Assembly: GCA_026000865.1 (NCBI GenBank) | Contig: BNZF01000057.1 | Location: 1-7,433 of the forward strand | Length of the DNA: 7,433 bases | Source of the DNA: Clostridia bacterium | GTDB taxonomy: Bacteria; Bacillota; Clostridia; Oscillospirales; Ruminococcaceae | Reading direction: 5' to 3' | Shown: positions 1 to 6,080 of the stretch, in pieces | How the letters are laid out: each line of letters starts with the position of its first letter | How positions within the stretch are numbered: position 1 is the stretch's first letter | The notes under the pieces: model-generated | Database searches by the model: none | Told to the model about the DNA's origin: nothing | Seen by the model: only the letters and a program-made list of their open reading frames with translations | Translations under genes and position numbers: made by a program

Positions 1-1
1 T

Positions 2-169
2 TTGCTCGCAATTAATGTCCATCGAGCCAACAAACACGACACAAAAGGCGGAGTTTTTGTGTTTGAAAAAGCACTCTACAAATACCCAACAATTATCGGC
101 GGACGCGCCGACTGTGGCTATCGAGGGTGCATATCAACAAATATCAGGAATATATTGGGAAATTTTTGA
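2..169 (+). pseudogene. IS5-like transposase fragment (C-terminal half of catalytic domain)
   Basis: Reading frame 2 gives a peptide with the look of an IS5-group DDE transposase: an N-V-H-x-A-N-x-H-D-T-K-G-G segment, then a run ending A-L-Y-K-Y-P, then A-D-C-G-Y-R-G. In this family the Asp of the D-x-G-Y-R-G motif is the second catalytic acidic residue. The frame enters from outside the window and ends at two consecutive TGA codons (167-169 and 170-172), right after a stretch resembling the R-N-V-L-G segment of relatives. The part that should follow, with the catalytic Glu and the K-R-W-x-V-E-R region, is absent. It is therefore a broken insertion-sequence remnant whose right edge lies near 170, against the start of the hydrolase. 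No terminal inverted repeat was found. An overlapping frame starting at 15 is not the transposase frame. Confidence 0.6.
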
Positions 170-219
170 TGACGATACCATTCAATTTGGTGGAATGGAC
201 CCGAGAGTATATTGGGAAA
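151..219 (+). repeat. 12-base direct repeat pair at the transposase/hydrolase edge
   Basis: TATATTGGGAAA occurs at 151-162 and again at 208-219, 57 bases apart, one copy within the transposase remnant and one within the hydrolase N-terminal region. It may be chance, or a trace of a duplication at the edge of the insertion. No function is claimed. Confidence 0.4.
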
Positions 220-994
220 ATCTCTTTATTCCAACAACGGTATCAATAAATTTGTCGTGATGATTCTGTCAAACACCACAGGGCATTTGTTCGCACTGCC
301 CTTGGCGGAGGAGTTTCGAGACAGCTTTACAACCATCGCACTGTCCGTGTCGCCCACGAAATCATTTGCGGACACCGCCGAGGGTTTGAAGTTGCTTTTA
401 GAGGGTGAAGGGGTGAATTCCTGCAACGCCATCGGACACTCTAACGGCGGCGTGTATCTGCAAAACCTGATAGTGCGTTATCCGAGATTGATCGATAAAG
501 TCGTGTTTTCCCACAGCTTAACCTCTATGACCGAAAACGACGCTTACACCACCAACGCGTCGGAAGTGAAAATATACAGGCTCATGCGTAAAATGCTGCG
601 GGTGCTTTCTGTGTCTGTCTTGACCTTCGCTATGGCGCGGATGGTCTTAACAAAACTGTATCTGCAATCTGGCAAGGCAGACACGGAGCGGCTGATAGCT
701 CTCTGCAAAGAGGATATACGGTGAGTTAAGAAACAGGACTTTATTATTATGGCAGATTGTATGGAAGATTTCTTGTTCAACCATACATTTACCTCGGAGT
801 CGTACATATCAGCACCGCAAAACGTGTTGATTGTGGACAGCCCAACAGATAAACTCGCAAATCCTATGTAGCGGGCACAGATGTTAAGGTTATGCCCTGG
901 CGCGAAGGAGTATCATTTCAGCAAGGGCGGTCATGTGACGATGGTAAACGGTCGTGATGAGTATGTTTCGGTACTGAAAGATTTTTGGATATAA
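170..994 (+). pseudogene. Alpha/beta hydrolase, interrupted by two in-frame stops
   Basis: One frame (frame 2) carries a complete alpha/beta-hydrolase catalytic set. The nucleophile elbow is G-H-S-N-G-G with Ser at 440-442, the likely acidic residue lies in L-I-V-D-S-P-T-D (Asp at 836-838 or 848-850), and the His is in G-G-H-V-T at 932-934. The frame is broken by TGA at 722-724 and TAG at 869-871, but hydrolase-like sequence continues unbroken through both to the real stop TAA at 992-994. The natural start is not visible. The IS remnant ends at about 169, and upstream of 220 a neighbouring frame (I-Q-F-G-G-M-D-P-R-V-Y-W-E-N) looks as plausible as frame 2, so a further one-base loss near 220 is likely. 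The family covers esterases, lipases and haloperoxidase-like enzymes, and the substrate cannot be given. It is probably inactive in this form. Confidence 0.82.
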
Positions 995-1024
995 CGAATA
1001 TGACGAATACGAGGAGGTCTGAAA

Positions 1025-1597
1025 ATGTTCAAGAATTTTAAGTGGGACAATGAAACTGAAGCAACGATAAACGGCAGCTCGCTTGTAATCAAGGCAGCCC
1101 CGAAGTCGAACTTCTTTATGGAACCGTCAGACGGGGCGCGGTATCTGAGCGGGCAATTTTTCTATACAGATTGTGGCGGTGGCTTCTTGATAAGAGCAAA
1201 AGTCATGCCGAATTTCGCATCTGTATACGACGTCTGCACGTTTTTGGCTTTGAGCGGTGATACTTGCTGGGCTAAGTTGTGTTTTGAAAGCACCGATATT
1301 GGGACATATGCGGTCGTTAGCGTTGTGACAAACGAGATATCAGACGACGCGAACGGCGTAGATATAGCCGGAGACAGCGTGTATTTGCAACTTGCGAAAA
1401 ATGGCGACCTTTTCGCTATGCATTATTCTACAGACGGCAAGGAATATAAAATGGTTTGGTACTTTTGATTACCGCATAGTGAGCGTTGGAAGATTGGATT
1501 TGTCGGTCAATCGCCGACAGGGACAGGAGGCGACCGCCTGTTTGAAGCGGTTGAGCTTCGTTATGAGGCACCGACTAATCTTCGGAAAGGCATATGA
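1025..1597 (+). pseudogene. DUF1349-family protein with one in-frame TGA
   Basis: The protein of about 190 residues resembles the DUF1349 family, a concanavalin-A-like beta-sandwich fold sometimes labelled regulation of enolase 1. Visible family features are the opening F-K-W-x-N-E, the F-F-Y-T-D-C-G-G-G-F core strand, the central C-W-A-K-L-C-F-E-S, the M-H-Y-S-T-D-G-K-E-Y-K-M-V strand and the closing G-Q-S-P-T-G-T-G-G-D-R-L-F-E. A TGA at 1466-1468 interrupts it, but the same frame goes on with the expected last strands to TGA at 1595-1597. A CGA-to-TGA change (Arg to stop) would explain this with one transition. The start is chosen by a strong GAGGAGG at 1011-1017, seven bases before ATG. 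The biochemical role of the family is unknown. The gene lies 30 bases after the hydrolase and 15 before the next gene. Confidence 0.83.
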
Positions 1598-1612
1598 AGG
1601 AGGATGAGAATT

Positions 1613-1917
1613 ATGGAAAAGAAGAACAGCTATCAACTATTCATGGAGGAAGTGCCGGACGCAGCGAATGCCTTTAACGGGCTTATCGGCTCTCTGCAAA
1701 GCTGCGGACTTGATTCCAAAACCATGCAGCTTTGCTACATCGCTATCAAGGCAACGCGACAGCCGTAGCTGCACACGTCCCGATGGCGAAACAGGCGGGA
1801 GCAATGTGGGACGAAATCAAAGGGGCGATATTATTGACGCTTACCGTATCAGGCATGTCGGGCGTACTTGCCTGCCTTGCTCTGGCAAGGGAAGCGTATA
1901 GCGAGGCAATGAGTTAA
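1613..1917 (+). pseudogene. Carboxymuconolactone decarboxylase/AhpD-like protein, frameshifted
   Basis: The protein begins in frame 2 (M-E-K-K-N-S-Y-Q-L-F-M-E-E-V-P) and runs to about 1757. It then continues in frame 1 with A-T-A-V-A-A-H-V-P-M-A-K-Q-A-G-A to TAA at 1915-1917; frame 2 itself hits TAG at 1766. The whole is about 100 residues, the usual size for a one-domain CMD-family member. AhpD-type enzymes have a C-x-x-C-x-x-x-H redox motif; here the matching stretch is N-A-T-A-V-A-A-H, so both cysteines are missing and a thiol peroxidase role is unlikely even if the frame is repaired. Start: AAGGAGG at 1597-1603, overlapping the stop of the DUF1349 gene, nine bases before ATG. The frameshift is explained by loss of one copy of a 10-base repeat (see findings). 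Confidence 0.8.
1748..1757 (+). repeat. Remaining copy of an inferred 10-base tandem repeat at the AhpD-like frameshift
   Basis: AAGGCAACGC is present once here. If it is doubled in place, the reading frame becomes I-K-A-T-Q-G-N-A-T-A-V, joining the two halves of the gene exactly and giving the K-A-x-Q-G segment expected in relatives. The missing second copy is inference; only the single copy is seen. Confidence 0.5.
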
Positions 1918-1933
1918 TTGGTTGTGAGATAGT

Positions 1934-3004
1934 ATGGATTTGAAGAAGTATGGTCTTAATGACACTTTGTGCAGAAAGCTGCCCAAGAAGCTACCCAATA
2001 TGAAGGTTTTGCGCTGGAAAGGATTACCGAGCAGCATCGCAACCTCTATTAAAGCAGTTTCTGAGAACGGTGAACATATGGCGATGGTTTCCGGTAAACT
2101 TCGCCATCAGTCCATAATGCTTTGGACTATCCCGCCGTCGGTGATTGGGTAATGCTTGAAGATACTGTAACGGACGGTAATGCCGTCATTCACCATGTCT
2201 TGGCCAGAAGCAGTGTGTTTGTACGTCAAGCGGCGGGAACAGCAGGCGACGTGCAGGTCGTGGCGGCAAATATCGACATAGTGTTCCTCTGTATGTCGCT
2301 CAACGCCGATTTCAATTTGCGGCGTTTGGAGCGGTACTTGACCGTCACGTGGGATAGCCGGGCAAAGCCTTTCATCATTCTCACCAAGTCGGACTTGTTC
2401 GAGGATTTGAAAAATAGGCTTGCCGATGTGGAATCCGTGAGTATGGGTGTGCCAATCATTGTATGCTCATCCGAAAACGGTGACGGCTTTGACGAAGTGA
2501 ACGCGTAGATTTCCGCTGGAAAAACGGTGGCGTTCATCGGTTCGTCAGGTGTTGGCAAGTCCACTATGATAAACCGGTTTATGGGCGAAGAACTCCTTGC
2601 CACAAAAGCCATCCGTGAGGATGATGATAAGGGGCGGCATACCACCACACACAGACAGCTTCTTTTGCTTCTGGGTGGCGGTATTGTCATAGACACGCCG
2701 GGAATGCGTGAGTTATCACTCTATTCAGGCGATGTGTCAAGAACCTTTGAGGACATCGAGGAATTGGCGGTACAGTGCAAGTTCAGCAACTGCACTCATT
2801 CCGGTGAAACTGGCTGTGCCGTTCGCCACGCGATTGATGACGGTGTGCTTTCAGAGAGGTGGTTTGCGAACTATCAGAAGTTGGGGGTGCGAAGTGGGCT
2901 ACAATGGCATGAACTCTCGTCAGCGCGAACAGGAAAAACTGAACCGTATGTTTGGCGGTAAGAAAGCACTCAAAGAGTTTCAGCGAAACCTGAAAAAGAA
3001 ATAA
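1934..3004 (+). pseudogene. rsgA: RsgA-type circularly permuted ribosome-assembly GTPase, five lesions
   Basis: RsgA (YloQ/YjeQ) is a GTPase that assists late maturation of the 30S ribosomal subunit. The order is diagnostic: an N-terminal OB-fold region (M-A-M-V-S-G-K-L-R-H-Q, then Y-P-A-V-G-D-W-V), G4 T-K-S-D at 2383-2394, G1 G-S-S-G-V-G-K-S-T at 2539-2565, G3 D-T-P-G at 2692-2703, and a zinc motif C-x4-C-x-H-x5-C at 2776-2817. The C-terminal helix (M-N-S-R-Q-R-E-Q-E-K-L-N-R-M-F-G) reads in frame 2 and ends at TAA 3002-3004. Lesions: a base lost near 1965, a base gained near 2049 (nonsense protein between them), a base lost near 2113, TAG at 2506-2508, and a base gained in the G run near 2883-2887. 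Repaired length is about 355 residues, normal for the family. The ribosome binding site is weak. It is probably an accessory second copy; whether an intact copy exists elsewhere cannot be seen. Confidence 0.92.
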
Positions 3005-3025
3005 TCGCATAGGAAGGATTAGCTT

Positions 3026-3441
3026 ATGAAAAATATTCACGGAAAATGCCTTTGCGGTGCGGTTGAGGGCGTTATCAAAGAGTACGGCAACTTTGTATAC
3101 ATTTGTCATTGCGACAATTGCGCAGACAGAACTCCGGACCGGTGCTGTCCGTTGACCCCCAGTTCGTCCGAAAATGTAGAGTTCCTTACAGGTGAGGATA
3201 AAATAACGTGCTACCCCGACGAGGAAGTGTTCAGAGGCTCTGTTCCGTCTGCGACACGAACCTGTTTTGGTATAAGCCGGAGGACGACCACTACTGCATG
3301 AACGCGGAGCTTTTTGATGAGATTATCAAAAACGCTTCCTTCGAGTTGGAACTGTTCTATGACGCAAAGCCGGACTATTACAGCTTCGCCAGTCAGCGGA
3401 AGAAGCTGGACGGCAATTTTAAGGAGATTGGTGAAAAATGA
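3026..3441 (+). pseudogene. GFA/CENP-V-domain zinc protein, three frameshifts
   Basis: Members of this family bind zinc through paired cysteines and were named for glutathione-dependent formaldehyde activation, although most relatives have no proven activity. Visible motifs are G-K-C-L-C-G-A-V near the start, C-H-C-D-N-C at about 3104-3121, and C-S-V-C-D-T-N-L-F-W from about 3241. Three shifts are needed to follow the family. A base is lost near 3121-3123, restoring C-R-R-Q-N-S-G-P-V-L-S-V-D-P. A base is gained in the C run 3156-3160, returning to S-S-E-N-V-E-F-L-T-G. A base is lost near 3238-3240, leading into the C-terminal half (E-D-D-H-Y-C-M-N-A) that ends at TGA 3439-3441. The start follows AAGGA at 3014-3018 with seven bases spacing. 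Total length is about 138 residues, typical of the family. Confidence 0.85.
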
Positions 3442-3854
3442 TGAGAAATCCAGAGCAGACCATTGGAAACTTGATTGACAAGCAGGGTGTATCTTTCATT
3501 GCGTCTGTGGATGGCAATGGTTTCCCGAATATGAAAGCGATGCCGCCGCCACGCAAACGCGAGGGCATACGTGAGTTTTGGTTTACCACTAATACTTCGT
3601 CCTTGCGGGTATCGTAGTATCGCAATAACGCCGCCTGTATCTATTTTTATGACAAGCGGTTCTTTCGCGGAGTGATGCTTAAAGGAAAAATGGAGGTGTT
3701 AGAAGACGCGGGAAGCAAAGAAATGATTTGGCGTGACGGCGATACCACATATTACCCCAAAGGTGTGACTGACCCCGACTATTGCGTGTTGAAATTCACC
3801 GCGCAAGTTGGCCGATACTACAGTAACTTTAGTTCGGAGGACTTCGAGGCGTAA
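3438..3854 (+). pseudogene. Pyridoxamine 5'-phosphate oxidase-like flavoprotein with in-frame TAG
   Basis: The protein of about 138 residues has the split-barrel FMN-binding fold of the pyridoxamine-phosphate oxidase-like (general stress protein 26) family. Visible pieces are Q-G-V-S-F-I-A-S-V-D-G-N-G-F-P-N-M-K-A-M near the start, the E-F-W-F-T-T-N-T-S-S strand, C-I-Y-F-Y-D-K-R-F-F-R-G-V in the middle, and the closing G-R-Y-Y-S-N-F-S-S-E-D-F-E. A single TAG at 3616-3618 falls where relatives have Gln before Y-R, so CAG to TAG is the simplest cause. The rest of the frame is open to TAA 3852-3854. The ATG at 3438 overlaps the GFA stop (ATGA), and AAGGAG at 3421-3426 lies inside the GFA gene, which suggests translational coupling; the next codon is also ATG. 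Substrate is unknown. A late start at 3672 gives only the C-terminal part. Confidence 0.87.
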
Positions 3855-3874
3855 GAGTGCCGCGTTTTATCGAA

Positions 3875-3881
3875 AAGGAGG
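3875..3881 (+). promoter_or_regulatory. Ribosome binding site deciding the start of the membrane protein
   Basis: AAGGAGG lies seven bases before ATG 3889. It supports this start over the upstream in-frame ATG at 3808, which lies inside the preceding flavoprotein gene and has no such site. Confidence 0.8.
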
Positions 3882-3888
3882 AAATCCT

Positions 3889-4383
3889 ATGCTGTTACTG
3901 GTTGAGTGCCTGATTGCTTGTGTGGTATTTACGCTTATCGTAGTGCCATCGCAAATACGGAATCCTATCTCACAAATCGTGTCGTACCCTCCCGCAATCC
4001 GAGAGAGGGTGTGCTCGTTGCCGCAGTATAAGGATATTGTCGCACAGGTTTCAAAGAAAGGTATCGCACGAAAAATCATAGGAGCAGTACTGCTAACTTT
4101 CGGGCTTGCCGTCCTTGCATACTTTTCAGTAGCGGTAACTTTTCTGAAAGCCGCGATTCATGTTTACATTGTTTTCACAGCCGTAAATCTCTATGACCTC
4201 ATTGTCATTGATTGGTTTTGGTTTGTGCACAGCCCTAAAACAAGGATTCCCAGCGCGGAGGATATGATAACAGCGTATCACGGGCTATGGCATCATTTTA
4301 GAGGTTCTTTGATTGGTTTGGGTTTAGGCTTGCCAGTCGCGGCGTTATCGGCGACTTGGGTGGTCGCGGTGGCTGGCTTGTGA
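3889..4383 (+). CDS. Four-helix integral membrane protein of unknown function
   Basis: An intact frame of 164 residues. Hydrophobic segments at about residues 2-20, 62-86, 88-112 and 141-163 predict four membrane helices. Between helices 1 and 2 is a polar loop containing S-Y-P-P-A-I-R-E-R-V and S-L-P-Q-Y-K, and helix 3 ends with Y-D-L-I-V-I-D-W-F-W-F followed by H-S. Before helix 4 is E-D-M-I-T-A-Y-H-G-L-W-H-H. I recognise this as resembling a widespread uncharacterised Clostridia membrane protein but know no function for it. The His, Trp and Asp residues near the ends of helices 3 and 4 could be a conserved site, but that is speculation. It starts 34 bases after the flavoprotein gene and ends 22 bases before the acetyltransferase. 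It is one of only two undamaged genes in the window. Confidence 0.85.
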   Translation: MLLLVECLIACVVFTLIVVPSQIRNPISQIVSYPPAIRERVCSLPQYKDIVAQVSKKGIARKIIGAVLLTFGLAVLAYFSVAVTFLKAAIHVYIVFTAVNLYDLIVIDWFWFVHSPKTRIPSAEDMITAYHGLWHHFRGSLIGLGLGLPVAALSATWVVAVAGL

Positions 4384-4405
4384 GGATAAATAAAGGAAAA
4401 ACGTG

Positions 4406-4996
4406 ATGCTAAACATTACTTTAGAAAGCCATGACGATTACAAAGCCGTTGAACGCCTAACGTTTGCCGCCTTTGAGACGATGGAGTTGCCGGGACGCAC
4501 CCACACCGACGAGCATTTCCTCGCGCATATTATGCGTGATAGGTCGGCGTTTGTTCCCGAACTTGATTTTATCGGCACAATCGGCGGTGAAATTATAGCG
4601 AACATTATGTACACAAAAAGCAAAATCATTCGCCCCAATGGGAGCGAAACCGAGGCCGTTACGTTCGGCCCCGTAAGCGTTAAGCCAGAACTCCACCGGA
4701 ACGGGTATGGTGCGGCGATTATCCGGCACAGCCTTTACGCAGCACGTAAGCGGGGCTATGGCACAGTTATCATTGTCGGACACGCCGATTATTATCCGCG
4801 TTTCGGGTTCAAGCCTGCAAGCGAGTATAATTTGACAATGCCGGACGGCGGCGTGTTTGACGCGTTTATGGCACTGGAATTAAGGCAAGGTTACCTCGGA
4901 ACAAGCGGTGGCAAATGGTACGAAGATGAAGTTTTCGATATTTACAAAACGGCTTTCTCCAAGTGGAATGTGGAATTTCAAAAGGCTTTTTCATAG
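4406..4996 (+). CDS. GNAT-family N-acetyltransferase (YhbS-like)
   Basis: An intact frame of 196 residues with the acetyl-CoA-binding motif A of GNAT enzymes: a beta strand F-G-P-V-S-V-K-P-E-L at about residues 88-96, followed by H-R-N-G-Y-G-A-A-I-I at 97-106. A second hallmark of the YhbS subgroup, G-H-A-D-Y-Y-P-R-F-G-F, sits at 125-135. The protein would transfer an acetyl group from acetyl-CoA to an amine on a small molecule or protein; the substrate is not predictable. The last 40 or so residues (G-G-K-W-Y-E-D-E-V-F) form a normal YhbS tail. ATG 4406 is preferred to the GTG at 4403 because AAAGGA at 4392-4397 is well spaced from it. It is undamaged and stands between damaged genes. Confidence 0.93.
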   Translation: MLNITLESHDDYKAVERLTFAAFETMELPGRTHTDEHFLAHIMRDRSAFVPELDFIGTIGGEIIANIMYTKSKIIRPNGSETEAVTFGPVSVKPELHRNGYGAAIIRHSLYAARKRGYGTVIIVGHADYYPRFGFKPASEYNLTMPDGGVFDAFMALELRQGYLGTSGGKWYEDEVFDIYKTAFSKWNVEFQKAFS

Positions 4997-5009
4997 AGGA
5001 GCGCCCAAG

Positions 5010-5389
5010 ATGATTGAAGGAATAATACTCGGCAACATATCTATCGACTGCAAAGATCCGGAGAAACAGCGTGATTTTTACGCCGAATTGACGGGGGGGA
5101 CAAGCGCGTTTTATGGGATTGCCCAGCTCTTGTCGGTGGAAACGGGCTGTTGGCTGTCCTGTTTATGGGATGTGATTTCGATTACGTGCAACCAGTTTGG
5201 CCGGAGGAAAACGGAAAGCAACAAAAGCAAATGCACTTCGATTTTCAGGTTAAGGATTTGACCGCCGCCGTGAACGAGGCAATCGCTCTCGGCACTGTAA
5301 AACCCGCCAGCCAATATGGAGGATAGGATTTTGTCACACTGCTCGACCCCGAAGGGCATCCGTTTTGCCTTTGCCGACATGAGGGCTGA
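5010..5389 (+). pseudogene. VOC/glyoxalase-like protein, frameshift plus TAG
   Basis: A small protein of about 126 residues of the vicinal-oxygen-chelate fold, which includes glyoxalase-like and resistance proteins. The start reads G-N-I-S-I-D-C-K-D-P-E-K-Q-R-D-F-Y-A-E-L-T-G in frame 0. A run of seven G at 5093-5099 then shifts the frame; inserting one T to give G-W-D-K restores the family text (D-K-R-V-L-W-D-C-P-A-L-V in frame 2). The second half has H-F-D-F-Q-V-K-D-L and L-L-D-P-E-G-H-P-F-C-L-C, the usual metal-site strands of the fold. A TAG at 5324-5326 stands where Glu (G-G-E-D-F) is common in relatives. The frame ends at TGA 5387-5389. The start has AGGAG at 4997-5001, eight bases upstream. 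Substrate unknown. Confidence 0.83.
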
Positions 5390-5391
5390 CA

Positions 5392-6075
5392 ATGGATTAT
5401 CAGAATTTACAGCCAATTGGCGAAGGTAAGACCGCGAAAATCTATCAAGACGGCGACCATGCGTTCAAGGTTTACAATAGCGATTACGCAAAGTTCGTCG
5501 AACACGAAGCGAAAATGCAGACCTATGCGTATAACGAGGGACTGCCTGTTCCCGCCGTATATGGCGTCAGCCAAGCAAGCAAGCGATGGCAAGGTTATAT
5601 TTGAAATGGACTATGTATCCGGCAGACCGATTTCCTATCCCGGTATTACCAAAGAGGATAGGAACGGCACGATTGAAACGCTCGTCCGATTACAACACGC
5701 GGTACATGCGCTAAAATCGGACGAATTGCCTTCTCAAGCAGCTATGTTAGAATATAGGATTATTAACAATCCTGTTGTAAAAGATCCACGTGTTAAAGAC
5801 AGTATGCTGGGCTGTTGACCCGCTTGGATAGGAGGGAGAATCGACTTTGCCACGGTGATTTCCACGCCCTGAACACACTCTTTGACGGAGAGAGAAACTG
5901 GATTATCGACTGGGGAGCGGCTTCTTCGGGTAGCCCACTTTCAGATGCCTGCCGCACGTATCTGCTTTTTCGGCTATACGTTACGCGGTACGCCGAAACT
6001 TATCTGCGGACGTTTTTCAAGGTATCGGAGGTTGTCAAAGATGATGTTTTGGCGTGGCTTCCGATTGTGGCTGTT
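5392..6075 (+). pseudogene. APH/choline-kinase-type phosphotransferase, two frameshifts and cut C-terminus
   Basis: This belongs to the family of aminoglycoside phosphotransferases and small-molecule kinases with a protein-kinase-like fold. Motifs in order are the glycine loop I-G-E-G-K-T-A-K-I-Y near residue 10, the ATP-binding Lys in H-A-F-K-V-Y, the hinge F-E-M-D-Y-V-S-G-R-P, the catalytic loop H-G-D-F-H-A-L-N at 5851-5874, and the metal-binding I-I-D-W-G from about 5902. Frame 1 runs to about 5584, frame 2 to about 5812, then frame 1 again. The first shift coincides with an AAGC triplet repeat; the second needs one lost base before L-L-T-R-L-D. Family sequence stops after W-L-P-I-V-A at about 6072, where the opposite-strand helicase begins, so roughly the last 20-25 residues are missing. 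It starts two bases after the VOC gene, with GAGGG at 5381-5385. No claim of drug resistance can be made. Confidence 0.88.
5573..5584 (+). repeat. Tetranucleotide repeat (AAGC)3 at the kinase frameshift
   Basis: Three AAGC units in a row. With two units the frame reads V-S-Q-A-S-D-G-K-V-I-F-E-M-D-Y, which is the expected kinase text. With three units, as here, the frame is lost and TGA is met soon after. A gain of one unit by slippage is therefore the simplest explanation. Confidence 0.75.
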
Positions 6076-6080
6076 GAAGT
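6070..6080. other. Breakpoint between the + strand accessory cluster and a - strand mobile-element gene
   Basis: The kinase family text ends at about 6072 on the + strand and the helicase family text ends at about 6072-6081 on the - strand, so both genes are cut at essentially the same place. Composition changes with it: counting by hand, bases 5941-6000 hold 32 G+C of 60, and bases 6181-6240 hold 18 of 60. It is a recombination or deletion junction or an assembly join. No inverted repeat or IS end was recognised here. Confidence 0.7.

Noticed and set aside
226..807. Minus-strand open frames opposite the hydrolase, for example 226-432 and 544-807.
   Set aside because: They are shadows of the hydrolase coding strand, with no ribosome binding site and no family resemblance.
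990..1016. Repeated ACGAATA units just before the DUF1349 gene as a possible operator.
   Set aside because: Only two short copies, and no symmetry or promoter elements around them.
722..1468. Stop-codon reassignment (UGA read as an amino acid) as the explanation for stops inside conserved proteins.
   Set aside because: TAG and TAA interrupt genes in the same way, TGA also ends genes at the expected family C-terminus, and frameshifts accompany the stops.
2226..2696. A 156-codon minus-strand open frame opposite the RsgA gene.
   Set aside because: It lies wholly across the GTPase motifs of the + strand gene and its protein is a low-complexity Ser/Arg/Pro-rich shadow.
3026..3441. Programmed ribosomal frameshifting in the GFA-type and RsgA genes.
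   Set aside because: There are several shifts of both signs in each gene with no slippery heptamer or downstream structure that I can see, and the families are not known for it.
900..5400. An integron-like cassette array, because the genes are small, varied and on one strand.
   Set aside because: Gaps between genes are only 2-34 bases or overlapping, so there is no room for attC sites, and no integrase is present.
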